Source: Exophiala sp. HKRS030
Lineage: Eukaryota; Ascomycota; Eurotiomycetes; Chaetothyriales; Herpotrichiellaceae
Assembly (NCBI GenBank): GCA_023897205.1
Contig: JAHWDD010000005.1
Location: 5,270,001 to 5,334,000 of the forward strand
Reading direction: 5' to 3'
Length of the DNA: 64,000 nucleotides
Within the stretch, counting starts at the first letter, position 1, and each line of letters starts with the position of its first letter. Positions 56,384 through 64,000 of this stretch are shown one piece after another. Position numbers and translations under genes: made by a program. The notes beneath the pieces are model-generated. The model saw only the letters and a list, made by a program, of their open reading frames with translations. It ran no database searches and was not told where the DNA came from.

Positions 56384-58081
56384 TCATTTGGCCGAAATCT
56401 CCTTGTCTTGTCGAGCGACTTCATCCCCTGAAGGCGAGGTTATCTCGTCAGTGTCCGACCCTGATTTCAGACTTCTTGGACTCTCCACATCATCCGGTCC
56501 GTCTAGACTCTGCTGGCGGTTCCGGTTGTCACGAACCTCGAGCCAACGAATCAACAGGACATAACCAAGTAGAACGAAACCCAAAGTCGTTGCAGCTGTG
56601 AAACCTTTCTTGAATCTGGGTGCGTCTATTGTTCTCCACACCGTTAGTGTAAACCAGATGGACTGGCAATGACTAAAGGTATTGGACGCTGCGACAATAA
56701 AACCTCGCATTTCGTGGTCATGGGGAATCAGATCTGGGTACCAGGCAAAGTAAATTCCCGGTGTACCCACGCATGCCCACGAGATATAGTAGGCGAAAAA
56801 CTTCGACCCGGTTGGAATGTCCCAAATGGCGATAAGAAGTGAACCAATGATGGTTGGAATCTGCATTGCAATCAAGACTGGCCACCTGCGCCCTCCCAGC
56901 AGTGGAGAGTCAGATATCGCCCCTGCTAACCACTGAACAACCAAGCCGATGGCGATCTGACCCGTTGGCCAAACGTTGGCTTGATACACAGAGTGCTTTG
57001 TCGCTCTGAGGTAGATAGGGAATGCTGGTTGGTACAGGGGAGTGCTACCCTGTACGATAAAATACCCCAGAGGAAGCACCCAGAATTGCCATTGTTTGGC
57101 GATGCGAAAGATCTTGGTTTTATCCCATTTTGATGCTCCTAGGGGCGTCAGACCACTCGCGGCCAAGCGATCGCGAGCGAATTCCCGCTCCTTCTCCGTC
57201 AGGAAGAAAGCTCGAGTTGTTTCGGGGAAGTCTGGGTACATGAAGTATCCAATAAACGCGATAGGCAAGCTGATGATGCCACAAACAATGTACAGCCATT
57301 GCCATCCTTCAATTCCGTATCTACCGTCAAGGCCACTGTATGCTCCAGCTTGGAGATAACCACTGAACATTTGTGCCATAGCCCCAGTGGAGTAGAAGAT
57401 GACGGTTCTTTTCGCTCGCTCCTCCTTTGTGTACCAACTGGCAACAAGATAGATCATAACGGGAAAATATCCCGACTCAAAAAGACCAACCAGGAAACGT
57501 AAGGCATATAGCTGAGAGACATTGTTGATGGATGCACAGCAGAAGGTGCAGATGGACCACAAGACCTCCAAAGTCGGAAGACGAATCGAGGGTCGTACTT
57601 TCGTCACCAGAATCACTGCTGGGAGCTGACCAAGGACATACCCTGCCGTATAACAATTGTTTGCATATGTCAACTGACTGCCATACATATGGAGAGCTTC
57701 TTTCATTCCCGACACGTAAGCGTTGTAGATGTTGGCTGCGTCCAAGTTTTTGGAGAAATATCTTCCAGGCATAATTAGTCAGATGTCCAGTTGAAAGTCT
57801 ACTCTAGGTGAGTAGATTGATATTGCTTACCCGAGTGACGCTGAAGTGAGTAGGAACAGATCCAGCTTGAACAAAAACCATTTCTCCTCCTTGGACTTGT
57901 CTGGGTCATCCCAAGCGTAGCGTTGGAACGCTCGCCAATAACGAAGTGAGGTGCCTTTGAATCCAGGTTTTTCCCATGGCTGAATGATTCGAGTGTCGAC
58001 CGTCTGTCCAGGATCGCCGGAACCCAACGACTTTCCCGACAAAGGGACGGTTTGAACCTCATGGACTGACTTGTCTGCCAT
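56384..58081 (-). CDS. MFS transporter, allantoate permease (Dal5) family
   Basis: Proton-coupled carrier of the anion:cation symporter group (Dal5, Fen2 and relatives), plasma membrane. Exons (minus) 58081-57831 and 57761-56384 total 1629 nt and give 542 residues. The intron ends GGAAG. Motifs: FLFKLDLFLLTSASLGYFSK across the junction, LDAANIYNAYVSGMKEAL (TM1 signature), YVLGQLPAVILV, ALRFLVGLFESGYFPVMIYL, SWYTKEERAKRTVIFYSTGA, EGWQWLYIVCGIISLP and GGRRWPVLIAMQIPTIIGS. Twelve helices are expected. Acidic C-terminal tail. Substrate unknown; relatives carry allantoate, pantothenate, nicotinate or other small acids. Divergent from the 2-oxoglutarate oxygenase gene. Confidence 0.92.
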
Positions 58082-59064
58082 GATTCAAGATATCTCCGAC
58101 CGGCTTAGAATTCAGCAAACAATGTGACACGCAGCCAAACGTCTTCTTCTTTCAAGAGTATTCCGCTTCCTCTCACACCCTCCTCGTGCCTTTATAAGTT
58201 CAGCTCAAGGCTGTATTCATTACATGGCGCCATTCGTCTGTCACTTTTCATCATCCGAACGTGGGACTTATCGAGGATCCCTCTTTGCAAGTGCGAGAGG
58301 GAAAAATCCATTGTGGTTCTTGGCTTCCAGTCTTGCGGCGTGTTGGTAGCATAAAAAAGCGGTTCATCAATCATGATCGCATTAACATGGAAGACTAGTA
58401 GTGGCAAATGCATAACAACTGGGGTCAGGCCACTCTAGCCAACGCAGTGCTGTGGACGATGCCATTTGGTCCTTTTAAATGGCTTCTTGGCTCTGGGCAT
58501 TCGAGCATCTGGTCGTTATGTTGCGTTGCGTTGCAGAAAACTCGTATATCCAGACAACTTGGCTCTCTCTCAAGTAGCTTAGATCAACCTAGCGCCTAGT
58601 CACCCAGACACGCTAGAGGGTCTTGCGGGATCGAGGGAGGCTGGTATCCACATTTCAATACCACGACAATATCTTGATCGAGTTTCCAAGACCATCTATA
58701 CACTCATCACGCGCCTTGCAATGCCGTATCTATGCTCAACGTGGATATTGTCGGCCGAATGTCGTCCGAATTGTGCTTGACGGGATAATTTAGCTGCTCC
58801 TGACAATTGAACGCGGCAACCGGCTTTGGCTCCTGATCTACTGGTGTGTCTAGAGCGCGATGGCGACATCCCATGCTGATCTGACAACTTCAGCGTCCAA
58901 TGCCTACTCTCCTTATTTGCGATAAGAAAGGTGGGATTTATAAACCTTCACGGAATTAGAAGACAATGCGGAAGCCCAAGAAACACTTGTCTACGCTTAT
59001 TAGCAGCGACTTGTCGCCCAGCTTTTTCGCATATCGCCTGACTAACCCGGTGAGATAGTTCAAA
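58082..59064. promoter_or_regulatory. Divergent promoter, MFS carrier / 2-oxoglutarate oxygenase
   Basis: 983 bp shared by two divergent genes. It contains the perfect palindrome TCGGCCGA at 58751-58758, with GTCCGA nearby at 58763-58768. CGG/CCG inverted pairs are typical zinc-cluster sites. Shared control is inferred, not shown. Confidence 0.45.
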
Positions 59065-60221
59065 ATGGCGACTACAGCTGTACAGACAATTCCAGCCGAG
59101 ATCAGAACACCCATCATTGATCCTCAGAAGTATGATTATAGTCACTTAAAGCCATATGTCCATCCCCCAGAAACAAAAGAGAATCTCCCTTGGTCTGAAC
59201 TGGTCACTCTCGACCTCGAGGACTATGGCCGTCCCGGCGGGAAAGAGAGACTTGCCAAACAGTTGGAACATGCAGTTCACCACGTAGGCTTCTTCTATGT
59301 CAAGAATTATGGATTGACTCCGGAGCAAGTCGAGCAACAATTTACTATTGCAAAGAACTTCTTCGAATTGCCCGTCGAGGAAAAGGAGAAATATGAGGTC
59401 AATTATGCGGCAGCAGACTACAATGGATGGCGTCGACCTGCTGCGCCTCCAAAACCGTTCAGTGGCATAGAGATGTACAATATTCCAAAGTTTACAAAGG
59501 ACTTTGTGGGAAAATACGACCATCCAGATTTGATCAAGGCACATATTGACGACATTGAAGTCTTCTCTCGTGCGTTGCACAATAATGTGGTCTTGCCGCT
59601 CTTAAGACTTTTTGCAATTGTTCTGAAGCTACCCGACGAGGAATATCTGGTAAAACAACATACCTATGAAGAGAAAAGCGAGGACCATTACCGTTATATG
59701 ATATATCACCCTAAAAGTGAGGAGGTCTGGAAAGCCGCTGAGTATGGTACAAAGTCTGGCCATACGGACCTGGGTACAGTCACTCTTTTGTTCCGTCAGC
59801 CCGTTGCAGGTTTGCAGATCCTCGGTGAAGACGGAAACTGGACCTGGGTATCTCCTCAACCGGGCACCATCACTGTCAACCTGGCTGACACCATCTCACA
59901 CTTGACTGGGGGCTGGCTGAAGAGTTCCGTTCATCGGGTCGTTGCTCCCCGAAGGATCAGCGCTCGTATAACCGCACGGGATTGCTTTACTTTGCTCGGC
60001 CTCACAATAAGACCAAACTACTTCCCATCACGGATTCCCCGGTATTGCAGGCGGCTGGAGTGAAGCCCCGGTTTGAGAAAGTTGTAACCATGGAGGAATG
60101 GGTCAAGGCCAAGCAAACGTTGCAACTGAACCCTGCAATTGCGGCAAAGAAGTACGCAGAGGCAGGAGATGGGACTGTAGAAGTCCTTGCCGGATTCCGG
60201 GATCGCAAGTACAAGGCTTAG
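59065..60221 (+). CDS. Isopenicillin-N-synthase-like 2-oxoglutarate oxygenase (one apparent -1 frameshift)
   Basis: Fe(II)-dependent oxygenase of the IPNS/plant 2OG family; such fungal enzymes hydroxylate, desaturate or demethylate small molecules. Single exon. N-terminus: LVTLDLEDYGRPGGKERLAK, HHVGFFYVKNYGL and AKNFFELPVEEKEKYEV. The core has SGHTDLGTVTLLFRQPVAGL with iron ligands His233 and Asp235, DGNWTWVSPQPGTITVNLAD and SSVHRVVAP with His290. The frame breaks after VVAP at CCCC 59947-59950. One more C gives PPKDQRSYNRTGLLYFARP and a total of 1158 nt, 385 residues. The substrate is unknown. The divergent MFS gene suggests import or export of the same compound. Confidence 0.85.
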
Positions 60222-60949
60222 TATCCTTTTGCACCCTCAAGAAGCTCGGTTAGTAGTTTGATATGCTAAGAAAACCAAACCTCATCCGCGACAGAAACGT
60301 CTCCTGGACAAGCTGCGGACTAAACAGGTTATTTGCCGATATCACTGCACTTTCCGTAAGACCCATACATGTGATTTCGACTCGGCTATCCAGTCGCGAC
60401 GAAATAGCTCCGAATTCGGGTTGCATATAAATTGAGCGGTTGATCTCGCTAGAGGAGCAAGTGCAGATTGCGTGCTTCGTTCTTACACAGCCAACATGCT
60501 TCCGATTTCTGACACGGACTACTCCGTACACAGTTCCCGACGCAGCTATATATTCAGCCTTCGTGGTGCAATTGATCCCGAAATCCGAACGTGATTCTCG
60601 TGAGCGGAGAAAGTTGCAGCCTCGATCCAAACGAAGATGTGAGGTTCACTCATCACTGCCAGTAGCACTCTTTCCGGCGTCTAGACCTTAAGAGACAGCC
60701 CAAGATCTCGTCAAATTCGCTCTGCCCGCCCTGACCGCCCTGGCCGCTTTGCCCGCCCTCGGCCGGTAGTGAATTGTGTTCGGCACGCTCCTCCACTAGA
60801 GACTTAGACCGTACTTTTGCTTTACTGAGCACGCCATTTCATGTCAACCCCGTATCGAGCCTCCCGGGTATTGAAAATGTCCAGAGTGGAGATCCAAGCA
60901 ATCCTGCAAGAATCTAAGGCTCCCCTCTCATGACAGATGTGAGTATTCG
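60222..60949. other. Intergenic with a short GC-rich imperfect repeat
   Basis: No gene supported. At about 60722-60768 a GCCCGCCCTGACCGCCCTGG-type run repeats imperfectly. Otherwise featureless. Confidence 0.45.
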
Positions 60950-62335
60950 CTTGTACTATCGCCGGTCCTCGAGCCGAGTCTCGCGCTTCGGTGATAAAAC
61001 CAACGAATCGAGTTCTTGCTGTCCCCATGATAGTTCTCGGCCCAGAGTCCGGCATCTCATCAACATGCCAGAGGAGATCCGCGGCATCTGCTCTTCCACA
61101 GTCCAGCGGCCCAAGCCAAACCCGATGTACTGGCAAATCGCTTGGTAATTCCAGCAATTGCGATCAAATTGTCTGTTGGCAAGGAGACATCGCGCCTCGT
61201 GTATTGTCTTACCAGATAACTTCAATAGTCGCACCAGTCATTTTCCCGCCAATTCGAGAGAGCCATGGGTCCTTTCGTCGAAGCAATTATATCTCGAGAG
61301 ATTGTCGCTTCTTGATGTGAGCAGCCTATGAAAGAATCATGGAGGGCTGACCGAGAAGATGCACCAAGTTCGAAAAATCCTGGCTCATTGAGATTTATTT
61401 CAAATACTCGCACCAGCTCCGGGTAGCTCTCACATCGACGTCCTGAAAGACATTCCCACAAAGTCTGAGTTTCGCCAAAATACAATGTTCTTCAAGGCAA
61501 CAACTGTTCTTGCAAACCCCACCCTCGCCCAGCAAGTGGTATTCGACCGACATGGCATCGCCAGAAATGAGGCTCGTACAGGTTTACGTGCGCCGAGGGG
61601 TTTTGAAGCAATGAGAGTTGGAACAAGACAACTAATGTGTGGAGTGAGCCGGTTGACAAAGATGCCATCCGACGAATTCCGCAACGCTGAGAGATTGCAG
61701 ACCGCACTCGAGTAAACTTCCATCATCGCCAAACCTCCAGCCAGCATGTCGATGCCGTCATCCTGGATAATGCAAAGCGAGTCAATCCAAATATACCGAT
61801 GGCCAAGTGCGTGAACAACTTCGAAGGCATCCTGATAAACGCCAGGAACGCTTTCCCAAGCACAGGGTGTGGTGTATTTCGCGACCGCATCTCTGCTGAG
61901 TTTCGGTGTCTGATCGCTCCAACGATGACTCAAAGTCGTGTAGACTAGGCGCGGGTGGATCGTATTTGTGTCCACTAGAGCAAATTTGGCTGGGGACTCG
62001 GCCGGGCCAATATCCATAAGCCGTGTCGGAATGTGCATATATTCCTTGTTGTAGCAACCGTGGTGTTCTAGAAGGCACTCTGAGAGCCAGGTTCGCATTT
62101 TCTTCAGCGCTTTCTCATCCCCAGTGTACTGTGGCAAGTCAGATTCGGGCACGAATTTACCTTGAGATGGAAAGTTGCTGCATTCAACCAGTGCAGAGAA
62201 TCGCGTCAATTCGGTATTTCTGTAATTCTTATCGCTGCATATCACATTGATGGTTCCAAGTTTGGCCTCGGAACTTGTTTGGATTATGAGATAACGTCCT
62301 TCCAGAGCGTTTAAGCTCTGTCCGAATTCCTGGCA
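60950..62335 (-). pseudogene. Decayed HET-domain gene
   Basis: HET-domain proteins trigger or modulate fungal heterokaryon incompatibility. The minus strand shows HET landmarks: LVYTTLSHRWSDQTPKLS, GHRYIWIDSLCIIQDDGIDM and VYSSAVCNLSALRNSSDGIF in one frame. In another frame AGRGWGLQEQLLP and LYFGETQTLWEC follow, separated by an in-frame TGA at 61494-61492. A second in-frame TGA at 61224-61222 (after ENDWCDY) precedes LPTDNLIAIAGITKRF, and ADAADLLWHVDEMPDSGP lies in yet another frame. With two stops and at least two frame changes it cannot encode a full protein. The upstream frame is open to about 62335 with no clear ATG. Confidence 0.78.
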
Positions 62336-63109
62336 AATTCAAGGTAACCACTTGATCTGATGCTTTCATTAGCACCGAATGCTAATCAGTAACAGATATA
62401 ACATCCGCTTTCGGTTGCGGACAGGATGTCTTGAAGCGGTGATGCTTCATATTCTCGTACTGGTTGATCGATTGTTTTCTTCTCGAGCGCCAGGCGGACC
62501 CCTATGCTGCAGGTTTCGCAGAGCATCCTGTCTGTGCTTATAACCAAGCTGAGGGCGGGACGAGCCGTATAGTAAATTCCGTTGCATATGACCGTCTCTG
62601 TTCAAGGATTAGGTTCTCGAAACCATCCGTTCTAGCGCTTAGCAGCGATCTCTGAGGATACTGGCTACGCTCAGTCACTCGCCCATTCAGGCAACGAGAA
62701 TCCCAGTAGTAGGAGAGTCGCCCAGAAAGTGGACATTCTGTGGGAGTACCTGGTCAATGGACAACACGGCTCAAGGATGTCGAATAGAGAGTAGAGACAT
62801 TAAGCGAGGAAACCATTCCTAGAGCTCAGGAAAGGAATCCATCAAAAGTGGTGGCACTGACCATCAAAGTCGGCGGGTGGTTTCCTTGTAGCTTGGGTTG
62901 AACTGTAGTCTGTAGAGACAACCCAGCCCTGTGCGGGCAAAATAAGGCTGCCGTCATCCGAGGATCTTCCGCTTCCGCGTCATCCCACTTCTTATGCAAA
63001 AGCCAACGTCGGTTTCACTCCCAATCACAAACCACGACCTTCCTTTTGATCACTTTCAATTGCGATAGTAGAGAGCTCCTCCTATCGCCAAACTAGAATA
63101 ACATACAAC
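62336..63109. other. Intergenic, ARC40 promoter
   Basis: No gene supported. It lies between the HET relic and the start of ARC40. Confidence 0.5.
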
Positions 63110-64000
63110 ATGTCTGGCCCCGAAGTCTTCCACCTTTTCCACGATCCCATCGCCGACCACTCCTTCTCGGCAGACCATCAAACATTGGCCGTCGCACGAG
63201 ACAATAATGTCGAACTTTACCAGAAGTCCGGCTCGAAATATGTCCTAGGCGACGAACTCAAGGGCCATGACAAAACCGTCACGAGTGTTGACGTAGCCCC
63301 AAACAGTGGTTTGATCGTTAGCTGTTCGCAAGGTACGCCAAACTCTCTGATAACTTTGCCAGTAAATTCCGTGTACTGAAATGGCACCAGATCGAAATGC
63401 CTATGTCTGGGAACCCTCACCTACAGGCTGGAAGCCTACGCTGGTTCTCCTCCGCATCAACCGCGCAGCGACATTCGTGCGCTGGTCTCCGTCCGAGAAG
63501 AAATTCGCTGTTGGATCCGGTGCCCGCTTGATCGCCGTATGCTATTTCGAGGAAGAGAATGACTGGTGGGTGTCGAAACATCTCAAGAAGCCGATTCGCA
63601 GCACAATCACGACACTGGCATGGCATCCCAACTCGGTACTTCTAGCGGCTGGGTCTACAGATTCGCATGCCAGGGTTTTCTCGGGATTCGTCAAGGGCAT
63701 TGATGAAAGGCCCGAGGCAAGTGTCTGGGGCGAGCGCTTGCCTTTCAACACCGTTTGCGGAGAATACCTGAACGAGTCGGCTGGCTGGATTCATGCCGTG
63801 TCGTTCTCACCTTCGGGAAACGCATTGGCATTCGCTGCTCACGATTCTAGCATCACCGTTGTCTATCCCAGTGGCCCGGACCAGGCACCGCGAGCGATTA
63901 TCAATATCAGTACTCAGACTCTACCATTCACCAGCCTTATATGGAATGGAGAAGGAGAGATTCTTGCCGCAGGGTATGATTGTGAGGCCTTCCGATTCCG
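63110..64000 (+). CDS. ARC40: Arp2/3 complex subunit 1 (Arc40/ARPC1), cut by window end
   Basis: WD40 beta-propeller subunit of the Arp2/3 actin-nucleating complex. Exon 1 is 63110-63332, the intron 63333-63390, and exon 2 runs from 63391 past the window end. The start MSGPEVFHLFHDPIADHSFS, then LKGHDKTVTSVDVAPNSGLI, SQDRNAYVWEP across the junction, LVLLRINRAATFVRWSPSEK, FAVGSGARLIAVCYFEEEND, HLKKPIRSTITTLAWHPNSV and GWIHAVSFSPSGNALAFAAH are all typical of ARPC1. About four blades are visible. With Pan1 (an Arp2/3 activator) at the other end of the window, two endocytic actin factors are present. Confidence 0.93.

Noticed and set aside
45894..62335. Secondary-metabolite gene cluster
   Set aside because: No polyketide synthase, NRPS, terpene synthase or P450 is present; only scattered tailoring-type enzymes and a carrier.
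1..64000. CRISPR arrays, bacterial operons, insertion sequences
   Set aside because: No regularly spaced direct repeats and no transposase frames; intron-bearing genes show this is fungal nuclear DNA.

Overview
This is a 64 kb piece of a filamentous ascomycete (Pezizomycotina) nuclear genome. Almost every gene carries 45-100 nt introns with GT-AG borders and CTAAC/CTGAC-type branch sites. The protein set is typical of moulds: Pan1 with EH domains, a Zn(II)2Cys6 regulator, a HET-domain relic and a Dal5-type MFS carrier. Class is not certain; Eurotiomycetes-like is a guess from protein style only.

Left part (1-43 kb) is mostly housekeeping. In order: LSM5, a nitronate monooxygenase, RPB11, PAN1, condensin subunit CND2/BRN1, a U6 snRNA gene, a 3.8 kb gene-free stretch, a Zn2Cys6 regulator, proteasome adaptor ECM29, ribosomal protein eS28, HIS1, a TauD-type dioxygenase, a small two-helix membrane protein, FCF1, a CSI2-like membrane protein, ATP11, a BEM46-like hydrolase, proteasome subunit PRE3 and a PHO80-type cyclin. 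Three components of the splicing machinery (LSM5, U6, U2B''/U1A) fall in the window.

Right part (43-63 kb) is more accessory: a Cys/His-rich PY-motif protein, a divergent MDR reductase/NmrA pair, an orphan fungal protein, U2B''/U1A, ATG10, a UPF0303/HbpS-like protein, a decayed multi-helix membrane protein, an alpha/beta-hydrolase fold protein without its nucleophile serine, a divergent MFS carrier/2-oxoglutarate oxygenase pair, and a decayed HET gene. The window ends inside the Arp2/3 subunit ARC40 (ARPC1).

A cross-cutting observation is that nine otherwise well-conserved genes are broken by single missing bases, nearly always at a run of identical bases, twelve in all. Adding one base at each point restores family-consistent protein and an exact multiple of three over all exons. 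This looks like homopolymer under-calling in the assembly rather than gene loss. By contrast the HET gene and the membrane protein at 53.7-54.9 kb also have in-frame stop codons and look truly dead. Exon coordinates below were read by eye and checked for phase; no search or expression data were available.
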